NCBI RefSeq assembly: GCF_014696625.1
Contig: NZ_JACJQL010000006.1
Location: forward strand, 107,335-171,334
DNA length: 64,000 bases
From: Nostoc parmelioides FACHB-3921
Lineage (GTDB): Bacteria; Cyanobacteriota; Cyanobacteriia; Cyanobacteriales; Nostocaceae
Reading direction: 5' to 3'
Numbering within the stretch: position 1 is the stretch's first letter; each line of letters opens with the position of its first letter. Made by a program: the position numbers and the translations under genes. Under the pieces are notes generated by a model, which had not been told where the DNA came from, ran no database searches, and was given only the letters and a program-made list of their open reading frames with translations. This document shows positions 36,001 through 44,891 of the stretch, in pieces.

Positions 36001-36403
36001 GCAAAATATAGCACCATCTAGTAAGGTTTTAGGTATCAATTCAACGTATTTATCTCATCAAAAAAGTCTACCAAAGCCAAAACCGTTTTCCGCAGAAAAT
36101 ATCATTGAACACGGTTTAAAGCCAGAAGAACCATTAAAATCGTCTGAGTTAACTGCAACTCAACCAGCCACACCGTCAGATTTTCTCTCCAATACCACCA
36201 CCGATATCGAATTTGCCACCATTATCAATATGTTGGATTTAAATAAGGCTCAGTATCAAAAACTGAATGCGAACAATTTGCAAATCACGCAAAATCACAC
36301 AGCCTTCTTAAAAGCCAGACAAGATTTTAGTCAGCAAATGAGCGAAATTATTCAATTACAAATGGTTTGTGCTGAAGATTTATTGCAGGAAGACGGTAAC
36401 TAG
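33074..36403 (+). CDS. hglD: HglD, CLF-like KS plus acyltransferase protein
   Basis: A 1109-residue protein. The first about 460 residues have a KS fold (KIAIVGMDAFFGECNG, VGEGAGAVVLKR, GSVKANIGHTFVASG), but the Cys is replaced (FTLTAVESSAFKAVE) and the EAHGTGT His motif is EVCASGISQE. It should therefore act as a chain-length factor or decarboxylase rather than a condensing enzyme. An AT-like domain follows at about 560-930 with FGYSLGETSMM. The C-terminus (about 1040-1105) has coiled-coil segments like those in the HglE linker. ATG start at 33074. It resembles PfaB/PfaC pieces of PUFA synthases; mutants in Anabaena lack envelope glycolipid. Confidence 0.9.
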   Translation: MFAAENNNTAKIAIVGMDAFFGECNGLDAFERSIYDGKQHFITLPPKRWYGIDEQKDLLQEYGLTDGKAPVGAYIKDFDLDTLAYKIPPNEVEKLNPQQLLLLTVADRALKDAKIPEGGNVAVIIAAEAELSVHKLQQRWDSSWQVKDGLNAAEITLPSPQVAQLESIVRDSVHHQVEIGEYLSYITNIMASRISSLWNFTGPSFTLTAVESSAFKAVEVAQMLLMTQEVDAVVVGAVDLAGGVENVLLRSQAAPINTGANTLSYDQKANGWTVGEGAGAVVLKRHQQAIENGDRIYAVIDAISIGQSHTKIDGDSVNQACQQALKMAGVPPEQVKYVEVCASGISQEDEAEIAGLVQAYPSVGDGLHCAIGSVKANIGHTFVASGIASLIKTALCLYYRYIPATPNWSGVKTPQVFEGSPFYVVTESRPWFLSKNASRRIAAINGMGCDGSYAHVILSEETNQGERPNQYLEQMPFLLFPVAGDDRTSLLEALNKLQKSIAESADFSRSASQAFTTFQQQSPANYAVSITGRNKKELLREIESARKGINTAFDKGTDWQTPVGSYFTAQPLGKKGEVAYVYPAAVNSYIGIGRNLFRLFPKLHDNSFVKSLYKRAADIERLVFPRSLNKLSTRQLEQLEKKLLSDSLAMFEAEIFCTRLLTTIIRDDFQVHPKYVFGYSLGETSMMVAQGIWSNFSEVSNSFNSSTLFGDRLSGPKNAVREYWGLPKADTASGDNLWGNYVLMASPLQVRDAIRNEPRVYLTQINTPEEVLIAGDPAACQRVIKTIGCNSFTAPFDHVIHCQAMRSEYDEFVELNSLPVQDIADITFYSAAEYQPIKLETGVVANSLATGLSQELDFPKLVNRIYDDGAKIFIEAGPGSVCSRWIDKILEDKEHITVSLNRRGIDDHTSFVKALAKLVSHRVNVDLSPLYSPVIETSNLNKVILRKITVGGDSITEKILSPENLQLFAEVREKKQQNIAPSSKVLGINSTYLSHQKSLPKPKPFSAENIIEHGLKPEEPLKSSELTATQPATPSDFLSNTTTDIEFATIINMLDLNKAQYQKLNANNLQITQNHTAFLKARQDFSQQMSEIIQLQMVCAEDLLQEDGN

Positions 36404-36462
36404 TTTAGTAAGAGTTTTAGTTTGAGGGGGATTTGGTAATAGATAATTGGTCATTCTCTACT

Positions 36463-36500
36463 TCCTATTACCTATTACCTATTACCTATTACCCATTACC
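36463..36500. repeat. CTATTAC tandem repeat before hglC
   Basis: Five or so CTATTAC heptamers (…CCTATTACCTATTACCTATT…) end about 40 bases upstream of the hglC GTG. Confidence 0.85.
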
Positions 36501-36541
36501 AATAGGTAGTAATTCATTGCTAATCGTGCGAGGGAACGACC

Positions 36542-38200
36542 GTGACCACTGTTGATGCGTTGATAAATAAATATGATAATGGTTTAGGCTTTTTAGCTTA
36601 TACCTCATATCAAAATCTAGCTTGGAAAGGTTCTTTAGACTGCATATCTTTTGAACACACAGCCATAAAAAACAAACTACTGGCTTTAGATAAACCTTGT
36701 TATATTGTGAAAGTTGCTGGCAAGATTGGTGTCACAAATGACGGTTATCTATCTGCGGTTGAACTTGGGACAACAGGACAAGTAGAACTTTTAACATCTC
36801 TACCATCTATCTGCATTCAACAATTGGGCGACCCCAGTTTTCTCTCGTTTTATGGCGTACAATCTGCCTATATGACTGGAGCAATGGCTGGCGGTATTGC
36901 TTCGGAAGAAATGGTCATTGCTTTAGGTAGAGAAAAAATTCTCGGTTCTTTTGGTGCAGGTGGTTTACCTCCAGAACGCTTAGAAGTAGCGATTAATCGC
37001 ATCCAACAAGCCCTACCTCATGGCCCTTACGCCTTCAATTTAATTCACAGCCCCAACGATATGGCAATTGAACGCCGGGCTGTGGATTTATACCTCAAAT
37101 ATGAGGTAACAACTGTGGAAGCTTCAGCATTCTTAGATTTAACTGCCAACATTGTTTATTATCGGGTGGCGGGATTAAGTTTAAATGATGCCAATCAAAT
37201 TCAAATTAAAAATAAAGTCATTGCCAAAATTTCTCGCCGGGAAGTTGCGAGTAAATTTATGCAGCCTGCACCAGCCCGAATTATTAAAGAACTGCTGGAA
37301 CAAGGTTTAATTACTGAGTTACAAGCAAAGCTGGCTGCTCATATACCGATGGCAGATGATATTACAGTGGAAGCTGATTCTGGCGGTCATACAGATAATC
37401 GTCCTTTGGTTTGTTTGTTACCTTCTATCATTGCTTTGCGAGATGAAATTCAAAGACAATATAATTACTCGCAACCTATTAGAGTCGGTGCAGCTGGAGG
37501 AATTGCCACACCAGAATCAGCTTTAGCAGCTTTTATGATGGGTGCTGCTTATGTGGTGACTGGTTCGGTGAATCAAGCTTGTATTGAATCGGGCGCTTGT
37601 GACCATACCAAGCAATTATTAGCGCAGGCGGAAATGGCTGATGTAATTATGGCTCCCGCCGCCGATATGTTTGAAATGGGAGTGAAATTACAAGTCCTCA
37701 AACGGGGGACGATGTTCGCTATGCGGGCGCAAAAGTTGTATGAATTGTACCGCACTTATGACTCAATTGAAGCAATTCCTCCAGCCGAGAGAGAGAAGTT
37801 AGAAAAACAAGTTTTTCGCAAGACAATTGCTGAGGTTTGGGAAGGAACTGCGGCTTATTTATCTCAGAGAAATCCTGAGAAATTGGGTAAGGCAGTTAAT
37901 AATCCTAAATTAAAAATGGCATTGATTTTCCGTTGGTATTTAGGTTTGTCTTCCCGTTGGTCTAGTGCTGGGGAAAAAGGCAGAGAAGTAGATTATCAAA
38001 TTTGGTGCGGCCCGGCAATGGGTGGGTTTAATGACTGGGTGCGTGGTTCTTATTTGGCAGAAGTAAATAATCGGCGCGTTGTTGATGTGGCTCATCACAT
38101 TATGACTGGTGCGGCGTTTTTATATCGCATTCAAAGTCTGAAAATTCAAGGAATGCAAATACCTGATTCTTACTGTCAATATCATCCAGTTCGTTACTAA
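36542..38200 (+). CDS. hglC: HglC, PfaD-like flavin enoyl reductase
   Basis: A 552-residue TIM-barrel flavoprotein of the 2-nitropropane dioxygenase/PfaD family, with GTG start. Motifs seen are LGSFGAGGLPPERLEVAINR, NLIHSPND, VEADSGGHTDNRP and VGAAGGIATPESALAAFMMG, followed by VVTGSVNQACIESGA. PfaD proteins are the trans-acting enoyl reductase of PUFA and glycolipid synthases and use FMN and NADPH. It would saturate the chain made by HglE/HglD. It ends 19 bases before hglB, and both are clearly cotranscribed. Mutants at this locus lack the glycolipid layer in Anabaena. Confidence 0.9.
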   Translation: MTTVDALINKYDNGLGFLAYTSYQNLAWKGSLDCISFEHTAIKNKLLALDKPCYIVKVAGKIGVTNDGYLSAVELGTTGQVELLTSLPSICIQQLGDPSFLSFYGVQSAYMTGAMAGGIASEEMVIALGREKILGSFGAGGLPPERLEVAINRIQQALPHGPYAFNLIHSPNDMAIERRAVDLYLKYEVTTVEASAFLDLTANIVYYRVAGLSLNDANQIQIKNKVIAKISRREVASKFMQPAPARIIKELLEQGLITELQAKLAAHIPMADDITVEADSGGHTDNRPLVCLLPSIIALRDEIQRQYNYSQPIRVGAAGGIATPESALAAFMMGAAYVVTGSVNQACIESGACDHTKQLLAQAEMADVIMAPAADMFEMGVKLQVLKRGTMFAMRAQKLYELYRTYDSIEAIPPAEREKLEKQVFRKTIAEVWEGTAAYLSQRNPEKLGKAVNNPKLKMALIFRWYLGLSSRWSSAGEKGREVDYQIWCGPAMGGFNDWVRGSYLAEVNNRRVVDVAHHIMTGAAFLYRIQSLKIQGMQIPDSYCQYHPVRY

Positions 38201-38219
38201 ATAATTTGGAGATTTCAAA

Positions 38220-39740
38220 ATGAGTCTAAAACAAAATTATAGTGCAGCAGATATTCAAGCTTGGATGATTACTAATCTAGCTGAATTGTTGGGAGTAGAT
38301 AGTGATGAAATCGATGCTACTGTCAATTTAGAAAGCTATGGTTTGGATTCGGCACAGGCAATGGTTTTAGTTAGCAAACTAGAACAATTGTTGGGATTTC
38401 AACCATCACCTTTGTTGTTGTGGCATTACCCCACTATTGAGTCATTGTCTGAGCGTTTAGCTGAAGAGTTGACAGAACAATCAGAGGAACAAGATACAGA
38501 TTCTGCTACTGCTAGTCATAGTAATGGTACACCAGTTCTCGACTTACAAGCTGAGGTGGTTCTCGACCCCACAATTCATCCTGGTGGTGCTATCCCGGTT
38601 GATTTTCCGGTAACTCAACCTAAGAAAGTATTTCTGACTGGGGGGACTGGATTTTTAGGCGCTTTCTTAATTCGGGAACTGCTACAACAAACTCAGGCTG
38701 ATGTCTATTGTTTGGTACGCGCTGCTGATGCAGAGGCAGGTAAAGCCAAAATCCAAACCAATCTGGAAGGTTACGCGATTTGGCAGGAGGAATATCAGTC
38801 GAGAATTATTCCAGTTGTTGGTGATTTAGCGGAACCACTTTTGGGTTTAAGTTCCACACAGTTCCAAACTTTGGCGGCAGAAATTGACACTATTTATCAT
38901 AGTGGCGCGTTGTTGAATTATGTTTTCCCTTACTCAGCCCTGAAGGCTGCGAATGTATTGGGAACTCAAGAAGTTTTAAGATTGGCTTGTCAAATTAAAG
39001 TTAAGCCTGTGCATTACGTTTCTAGTGTGGCGGTGTTTGAATCACCAGTCTATGCTGGTAAGGTAGTCAAGGAAAGCGATGATTTTAGCCATTGGGAAGG
39101 AATTTTCCTTGGTTATTCCCAAACCAAATGGGTAGCAGAAAAATTAGTGAAGATTGCGAGCGATCGCGGTTTACCTGTTACTATCCATAGACCACCCTTA
39201 ATTGGTGGAGATAGTGAGACTGGTATCGGTAACACCCACGACTTTATCAATTTGATGGTCAAGGGTTGTCTGCAAATGGGATGCTTCCCTGATGTAGAAT
39301 ATATGCTAGATATGTCTCCTGTAGATTATGTCAGCAAAGCGATTGTGCATCTATCGATGCAGAAGGAATCGCTAGGTAAAGCTTTCCACCTACAACACCC
39401 AGAACCAGTATCTTTAAGTGTCTTAGTTGACTGGGTACGCTCCTTTGGCTACGAGATTAAAACCCTTCCCTACGAAGAATGGCAAGCAGAGTTAATCAAT
39501 AATGCCACTTCTGTAGATAATCCTTTATACACCTTGCGTCCTTTCCTCCTAGAACGCTGGTCTGATGAACAACTCACCATCCCCGATTTATACCTCAAAG
39601 CCAGAAGACCCCACATTAGCTGTCAAGACACCATCAAAGCCCTAGCTGGTACTTCTATTGGTTGTCCGCCCATTGATGGCAAATTATTCATGACTTACAC
39701 AGCTTACTTGATTCAAACCGGGTTCTTGACCTTGGCGTGA
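38220..39740 (+). CDS. hglB: HglB (HetM), ACP plus thioester reductase
   Basis: A 506-residue protein, also called HetM. Residues 1-80 are an acyl carrier protein with the phosphopantetheine Ser near 44 ([19 protein letters not shown]). After a Glu/Ser-rich linker (about 85-125) comes a thioester reductase domain: [20 protein letters not shown] at about 138, a [10 protein letters not shown] strand and [14 protein letters not shown]. It would release the finished chain from the ACP as an aldehyde or alcohol, fitting the long-chain alcohol aglycone of heterocyst glycolipids. HetI would attach its pantetheine arm. It is last gene of the hgl operon; a terminator follows at 39930-39959. Confidence 0.93.
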   Translation: MSLKQNYSAADIQAWMITNLAELLGVDSDEIDATVNLESYGLDSAQAMVLVSKLEQLLGFQPSPLLLWHYPTIESLSERLAEELTEQSEEQDTDSATASHSNGTPVLDLQAEVVLDPTIHPGGAIPVDFPVTQPKKVFLTGGTGFLGAFLIRELLQQTQADVYCLVRAADAEAGKAKIQTNLEGYAIWQEEYQSRIIPVVGDLAEPLLGLSSTQFQTLAAEIDTIYHSGALLNYVFPYSALKAANVLGTQEVLRLACQIKVKPVHYVSSVAVFESPVYAGKVVKESDDFSHWEGIFLGYSQTKWVAEKLVKIASDRGLPVTIHRPPLIGGDSETGIGNTHDFINLMVKGCLQMGCFPDVEYMLDMSPVDYVSKAIVHLSMQKESLGKAFHLQHPEPVSLSVLVDWVRSFGYEIKTLPYEEWQAELINNATSVDNPLYTLRPFLLERWSDEQLTIPDLYLKARRPHISCQDTIKALAGTSIGCPPIDGKLFMTYTAYLIQTGFLTLA

Positions 39741-39835
39741 GGAGAAGACGCGATGCTAGTCGCTACAACGGGGGGAACCCCCGCAACGAGCTGGCTCATG
39801 AATCGCGTCTCTACAGATGGTTTATCGTAAATTCA
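39741..39835 (+). repeat. Dispersed repeat sharing its core with the 22117 element
   Basis: GAAGACGCGATG and GTCTCTACAGATGGTTTA (39807-39824) match the reverse complement of 22145-22180. A foldback CGGGGGGAACCCCCG (about 39769-39784) lies between them as an extra insertion. Confidence 0.6.
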
Positions 39836-40334
39836 AGGGTTTAAAACCCCGACTCCAACTGTCTTTAATTTTGAATTTTGTTGGCGCAGCCTTCCCGCAG
39901 GGTATTTTGAATTGTTAATTCATGCGTGTAACCCAGTTTCGTTGAGAAACTGGGTTTTTCCTGTTGCATGACATTAAATAAGGTTTATCAATAACACTAC
40001 CCCCCTTAAATAAATGCTATAAATGTAGTTGAATTCAGGTTAAACCTCATTGAACAAATCCCTAATCTAAATTAATGCCTGTTCTGCAACATAGGCGATC
40101 AACACTGTTATGAGTGAGTTATCCTAGTTTTTGCCAAACGAGTGCAGTCTACGCGCGTAAGTTCTATGAGCGAGTGTGAAGTGTAGCTGTCTTTATCGCA
40201 TTTAGTTGTGGATGGGTGGGTAGTTTGATGATTTCAACTGTCTGTGGTCATGGCTGAATTAGGCTACACAGAGTTTACCCAAGATATCGATGCGTAAATC
40301 CTGCGGCTCAGAATTTGGAGACTAGCAGGTTACA
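39836..40334. other. Intergenic region between hglB and hetN
   Basis: Besides the terminator, it contains AT-rich sequence and GAATTTTG-type repeat remnants. The hetN promoter(s) must lie in the last 300 bases. I could not find a convincing GTA-N8-TAC (NtcA) site by eye. Confidence 0.5.
39930..39959 (+). terminator. Intrinsic terminator of the hgl operon
   Basis: AACCCAGTTT (39930-39939) pairs with AAACTGGGTT (39947-39956) and runs into TTTTT. It is 190 bases after the hglB stop. Confidence 0.85.
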
Positions 40335-41198
40335 ATGACAACTCTTACAGGTAAGACAGTACTTTTAACCGGCGCTTCACGCGGTCTTGGTGTCTACATT
40401 GCTCGTGCTTTGGCAAAAGAACAGGCAACGGTAGTTTGTGTTTCTCGTTCTCAATTAGGATTAGCCCAAACCTGTAATGTAGTTAAGGCTGCGGGTGGTA
40501 AAGCGATCGCTATTCCTTTTGATGTGAGGAACACATCACAATTATCGGATCTTGTCCAGCAGGCTCAAGATATTGTCGGCCCTATTGATGTCTTGATTAA
40601 CAATGCTGGCATAGAAATTAACGCAGCTTTTGCGAATTATTCTCTAGCGGAAATTCAATCAATCTTCAACACTAATCTATTGGCTGTTATGGAATTAACA
40701 CGTTTGTTACTACCCAGCATGATGGAACGCGGTAGTGGTCGGATTGTCAATATAGCTTCTTTAGCTGGTAAAAAGGGCGTTGCTTTCAACAGCGTTTACT
40801 CAGCTAGCAAAGCAGGTTTGATTATGTGGACTGATGCGATGCGTCAGGAATTAGTTGGTACTGGTGTCAACATTTCGGTAGTTTGTCCAGGCTATGTCTC
40901 ACAAACGGGGATGACTGTTGATACTCGTGTATCTGCACCCAAGTTAGCAGGTATTTCTACACCCAAAAGTGTAGCTAATGCCGTCGTTAAAGCTATTAAA
41001 AATAAGACAGCTGAAGTAATTGTCAATCAAAATCCCATCACGGAAAGTTTGACAAAATTCATGTTGGCTGTGGGACAAATTTCTCCTACTTCGGTGGATA
41101 GAATTTATCGTTGGTTGGGTGTGGTGGATTTCAACCAAAAACGGTCAGACAATAGAGTCCAAGACAGCTATGTAGCTGTCGAGTCTCATCGCTCATGA
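40335..41198 (+). CDS. hetN: HetN, ketoreductase-like heterocyst pattern regulator
   Basis: A 287-residue classical short-chain dehydrogenase: cofactor site LLTGASRGLG (12-19), INNAGIE and the catalytic SLAGKKGVAFNSVYSASKAG (S...Y-x3-K). At residues 132-136 it carries RGSGR, the peptide known to be required for HetN to suppress heterocyst formation next to existing heterocysts. The enzymatic activity may serve glycolipid synthesis. Downstream neighbour hetI is convergent, and hglB lies upstream. ATG start. The hydrophobic C-terminal half may assist membrane association. Confidence 0.95.
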   Translation: MTTLTGKTVLLTGASRGLGVYIARALAKEQATVVCVSRSQLGLAQTCNVVKAAGGKAIAIPFDVRNTSQLSDLVQQAQDIVGPIDVLINNAGIEINAAFANYSLAEIQSIFNTNLLAVMELTRLLLPSMMERGSGRIVNIASLAGKKGVAFNSVYSASKAGLIMWTDAMRQELVGTGVNISVVCPGYVSQTGMTVDTRVSAPKLAGISTPKSVANAVVKAIKNKTAEVIVNQNPITESLTKFMLAVGQISPTSVDRIYRWLGVVDFNQKRSDNRVQDSYVAVESHRS

Positions 41199-41234
41199 CA
41201 ACGCAGTTGCTTAGGGAATGAGGTTTTGATTATA

Positions 41235-41948
41235 TCAATACTGCCAGAACTTTGGCTGCCAGCCAAAACCCGCCACGGCAACAGCAGCAACACAATTATC
41301 ATCTGGCACTAGCTCTAGGAGACTCCACGCTGGAGATGTCTGTAACTTAGCTGGTTCTGTGGGAGTTAGTGCTATTTCAATTTCTTCTAATTTAGCGATG
41401 CCGTCACCCGTTGCTTTAAGATAAGCCTCTTTACAAGTCCAGTAACGAAAGAAAATTTTTTGTTTTTGCTCATCGGGTAGCGATCGCAATAATTCATATT
41501 CTCGCGGTAAAAAGAACCTTTTGGCAAGGGATTCTAAATCAGATGTGGGGCGGAGATATTCTAAATCGATGCCGATTGGGCGCGTGTAATTGACTGCACA
41601 CAAGGCCAAGTTCTGGGAGTGTGACAAGTTAAATAATAAACCACTCTCAGCAAAGCGATCGCCTAATATTGGTTTCCCACGGGATTCATATTCAAATTTA
41701 ACTTGACTTGGTTCCACACCCAAATAGCGCCCCAAGATACTGCGGAGAATACCACGACCAGCAGTAAAGCGTTGCCGATGTTCGGGAAAATAAAATCTGT
41801 TCGCACGGGCTAATTCGTCACTAGATAAGGTGGCGGCTAAATCCTGTAGCTGTGATTCTGGTCGTTCGAGAGGAATGCGCCAGAGATGAACTTCATCTGA
41901 CAATAAGGTTAAATCTGAGGGTTTTGGTAGCCAAGTATGCTGCAACAA
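41235..41948 (-). CDS. hetI: HetI, Sfp-type phosphopantetheinyl transferase
   Basis: A 237-residue Sfp-family enzyme. Conserved motifs: NRFYFPEHRQRFTAGRGILR, NLSHSQNLALCAVN, the metal site PIGIDLEYLRP and FRYWTCKEAYLKATGDGIAK. It transfers 4'-phosphopantetheine from CoA to ACP domains; targets here are the ACPs of HglE and HglB, and in Anabaena other carrier proteins. Length is usual for the family. Transcribed from the minus strand, tail to tail with hetN (36 bases). Confidence 0.95.
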   Translation of the reverse strand: MLQHTWLPKPSDLTLLSDEVHLWRIPLERPESQLQDLAATLSSDELARANRFYFPEHRQRFTAGRGILRSILGRYLGVEPSQVKFEYESRGKPILGDRFAESGLLFNLSHSQNLALCAVNYTRPIGIDLEYLRPTSDLESLAKRFFLPREYELLRSLPDEQKQKIFFRYWTCKEAYLKATGDGIAKLEEIEIALTPTEPAKLQTSPAWSLLELVPDDNCVAAVAVAGFGWQPKFWQY

Positions 41949-42128
41949 TTAACAATTAAAAATAAATGAACGCAATTATTAATATAAGATTTTTACTAAA
42001 CTTTTAGAGACTAGTGATTTGGTAAGTTTGGGAGCGCCTGTTGTTCCACCAACTGAAATCTGCTAAATATTACTGACGATATTAAAGTATGGTAGTTACT
42101 AAAATGACTACATCTCGAAAGGCAGTAT

Positions 42129-43178
42129 ATGCAGCAAGACCTTAGCCGGCGTAAATTTGTATTATATGGTGCAGCTACTTTTACCACTAGCCTATTACTA
42201 AAAGCTTGTAGTAGTAATCAAACTCCCACGCCAACGGCTAGTAGTGGTGCGGAAGGGTTTAAAATAGCGATCGCCCTACCTGGTGCAATCACAGACCAAG
42301 CGTGGAATCAGTCTGGCTATGAAGGACTCAACTTAGCTAAACAAAAGCTCAATGCAGAAGTCGCCTATGTGGAACAAGTCGCCCAAGCCGACCAAACAGA
42401 AGCACTAACAGACTTTGCTCGTAAGGGTTATAATCTTGTATTTGCCCACGGTGGACAATTTGATGCAGCAATAGAACAAGTCGCGCCCCAATTTCCCAAC
42501 ACATTTTTTGTGGGTGTTAATGGTAATACCAAAGCAGAAAATATCGCCTCTTTGCGAATCGACCACTTGCAAGGTAGCTATTTATGTGGAATCATTGGTG
42601 CGGCTATAACTAAATCGAATAAATTAGCTTATATAGCTGGACAAGAATTTCCCGCCACGCAAGAAGAACTAAGGGGATTTGAATTAGGAGCAAAATCTGT
42701 TAACCCCAAGATACAAATTGTTTCTACATTTACAGGTGATTGGAGTGATGTTGCTAAAGCAAAGGAAGCAACATTAGCTTTAATTTCCTCCGGTGTTGAT
42801 GTCATTTATCAATGGTTTGATAGTGCCGCACCCGCAGTTTTACAAGCAGCCAGTGATAAGGGTGTTTATGCTTTTGGCAATACCAAAGACCAGTTAGATA
42901 TTGCCCCCAATGCAGTGTTAACTAGCGCAGTTAAAAGATTAGATATAGCCATAGCCCATTTAGCAGAACTTGCAAAGCAAAAACAACTGAAAGGGCAGAT
43001 ATATACTATTGGTTTGGAACGAGAAGATATATTATTTTTAGGTAAATTTGGCGCAGCAGTGCCGGAAGCTGTGCAACAAAATGCTTTAAAAGCAAAACAG
43101 GAAATTGCTGATAAGAAAATCACTTTTGCAACTTGCCAGGAAGCTGGTAAAAATACACGTTGTGTCAAAAAAGCCTAA
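42129..43178 (+). CDS. BMP-family substrate-binding lipoprotein (nucleoside-type ABC importer)
   Basis: A 349-residue protein. The N-terminus has a twin-arginine-like SRRKFVLYG and a lipobox (LLLKAC, Cys 27), so it is a Tat- or Sec-exported lipoprotein. The rest is the basic membrane protein (BMP/PnrA-like) fold: KIAIALPGAITDQAWNQSGY, FVGVNGNTKAENIASLRIDH, GDWSDVAKAKEATLALISSG and DVIYQWFDSAAPAV. Family members bind purine nucleosides. Its stop abuts the ATPase start codon, so the set is an operon. Substrate is inferred from the family. Confidence 0.88.
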   Translation: MQQDLSRRKFVLYGAATFTTSLLLKACSSNQTPTPTASSGAEGFKIAIALPGAITDQAWNQSGYEGLNLAKQKLNAEVAYVEQVAQADQTEALTDFARKGYNLVFAHGGQFDAAIEQVAPQFPNTFFVGVNGNTKAENIASLRIDHLQGSYLCGIIGAAITKSNKLAYIAGQEFPATQEELRGFELGAKSVNPKIQIVSTFTGDWSDVAKAKEATLALISSGVDVIYQWFDSAAPAVLQAASDKGVYAFGNTKDQLDIAPNAVLTSAVKRLDIAIAHLAELAKQKQLKGQIYTIGLEREDILFLGKFGAAVPEAVQQNALKAKQEIADKKITFATCQEAGKNTRCVKKA

Positions 43179-44651
43179 ATGTACTTACGTTTAGAAAATA
43201 TTAGTAAACGCTTTAATTCATTTATCGCTAATGATAATATTAGCCTGAGTGTTGATGCAGGTAAAATTCACGGAATTCTAGGTGAGAATGGCGCAGGTAA
43301 AACTACTTTAATGAATATTATTAGTGGTCTATATCAGCCTGATGCGGGAGAAATATATTTACAAGATCAGCTAATAAAAATAAATTCTCCCAATGAAGCC
43401 ATAAAATTAGGTATAGGCATGATATATCAACACTTCATGCTTGTGCCTCAGTTAACTGTGACTGAGAATATCATCTTGGGTAGGGAAAATAGCTGGCGTT
43501 TAAACCTGCGACAAAAACAACAAGAAATTACGGCTTTATCCCAAGCGTATGGATTAGAAATTGATTCTACAGCGAAAGTAGAAGATTTACCTGTAGGCAC
43601 ACAACAGCGAGTAGAAATCCTGAAAGTTTTATATCGCCAAGCTAAACTATTAATTCTCGATGAACCAACAGCCGTTCTCACACCCACAGAAGTAGAATCA
43701 TTAATTAATATCCTGCGACAATTAGCGGCGGCTGGTAATACGATTATTTTTATCAGTCATAAGTTAGAAGAGGTAATCAATCTCTGCGATACTGTCACAG
43801 TGTTGCGGCGAGGTAAAGTAGTAGCGACAACAACAACTAAAGATGTGACTCCTCAGCAATTAGCAGAATTGATGGTGGGACGGGAAGTAGTTTTACAAGT
43901 CAATAAATCTGCATTTGTACCAGGAAAAGTCATACTCTCAGTAGAAAATTTACAAGTTGCTGATGATAGGGGTGTTGTGGCTGTCCGTAATGTTTCTTTT
44001 CAATTGCACGCTGGGGAAATTTTGGGAATTGCTGGTGTAGATGGGAATGGACAGCGAGAATTAGCTGATGCCATCACCAATTTAAGAAGTATCGTCAATG
44101 GTAAAATTCAATTTAATAGCCCTTATCCTCAACAAAAAATAGGCTACATCCCTGAAGATAGGCAAAGAATGGGACTGGTGTTGCAGTTCACCATTGCTCA
44201 AAACTTAATTTTAAATGTTTTTAAAAACATACCCTTTTGTCGCCATTTCTTACTACAACCATCCGTCATCAAAAATCATACCCAAGTTACCATGCAGGAA
44301 TTTGATATCCGGGCGACTGGGGAAGATATCCAGGTAAGCCAATTATCAGGCGGAAATCAACAGAAGGTAGTTTTGGCGCGAGAACTGGGGGGAGAACCAG
44401 ATTTAATTGTAGCGATGCAACCCACACGGGGGTTAGATGTCGGCGCGACAAGTGCAGTCCATTCGCGGTTGTTGGCAGAACGCGATCGCGGTGCGGCAAT
44501 ATTGTATATTTCTACTGAGCTAGAAGAAGTGATAGCAATGAGCGATCGCATTGCCGTAATCTATAGAGGTGAGTTTGTCGCTATTTTGGATGCACAGATG
44601 GCGACGATAGAAGAAATTGGTTTATTGATGGCCGGGGGGACGCGCAGATAA
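43179..44651 (+). CDS. ABC transporter ATPase, sugar/nucleoside (double-domain)
   Basis: A 490-residue protein with two ABC domains. The first has GENGAGKTTL, Q-loop YQHFMLVPQL, PVGTQQRVEI and LILDEPTAV. The second has a degenerate Walker A (GIAGVDGNGQRELADAI) but a standard signature LSGGNQQKVVLARELGG and PTRGLDVGA. This is the layout of ribose- and nucleoside-type importer ATPases. It starts one base after the BMP gene stop. Permease genes follow after a pseudogene remnant. Confidence 0.9.
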   Translation: MYLRLENISKRFNSFIANDNISLSVDAGKIHGILGENGAGKTTLMNIISGLYQPDAGEIYLQDQLIKINSPNEAIKLGIGMIYQHFMLVPQLTVTENIILGRENSWRLNLRQKQQEITALSQAYGLEIDSTAKVEDLPVGTQQRVEILKVLYRQAKLLILDEPTAVLTPTEVESLINILRQLAAAGNTIIFISHKLEEVINLCDTVTVLRRGKVVATTTTKDVTPQQLAELMVGREVVLQVNKSAFVPGKVILSVENLQVADDRGVVAVRNVSFQLHAGEILGIAGVDGNGQRELADAITNLRSIVNGKIQFNSPYPQQKIGYIPEDRQRMGLVLQFTIAQNLILNVFKNIPFCRHFLLQPSVIKNHTQVTMQEFDIRATGEDIQVSQLSGGNQQKVVLARELGGEPDLIVAMQPTRGLDVGATSAVHSRLLAERDRGAAILYISTELEEVIAMSDRIAVIYRGEFVAILDAQMATIEEIGLLMAGGTRR

Positions 44652-44655
44652 TAAA

Positions 44656-44860
44656 ATGCCAAGTCTGTACATCATTGGTGGTAGCAGTAGAAAGGATAGC
44701 ACAACGAGTTGCTAACGGCGGACACTCGATTCCTGAAGATGTAATCTGAAGACGCTACCTCTGATACGTTTGAGAATTAGAAGTTAAAGCTAAAGCGTAT
44801 TATATTGGTTTAAACAATCCAGAAACATCTGAGGAAAGTTCAGGAATGCTGATACTCATT
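44656..44860 (+). pseudogene. Relic of a zeta-toxin-like kinase gene
   Basis: Fragments of a zeta-toxin-type P-loop protein are readable in different frames. They are MPSLYIIGG from 44656, then RIAQRVANGGHSIPEDVI followed by TGA and RRY at about 44693-44760, and then KAKAYYIGLNNPETSEES at about 44790-44835. In intact family members the IGL-x-x-P motif precedes the ANGGH-x-IP motif, so the copy is deleted and rearranged. It sits between the ATPase and permease genes of the importer and cannot encode a functional protein. Confidence 0.5.
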
Positions 44861-44891
44861 TTTTGGGTTGAGGGATGGCAATCACCGCATC

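Noticed and set aside
40100..40334. NtcA or other nitrogen-control site before hetN
   Set aside because: No GTA-N8-TAC match could be found by eye, so no regulatory site is claimed.
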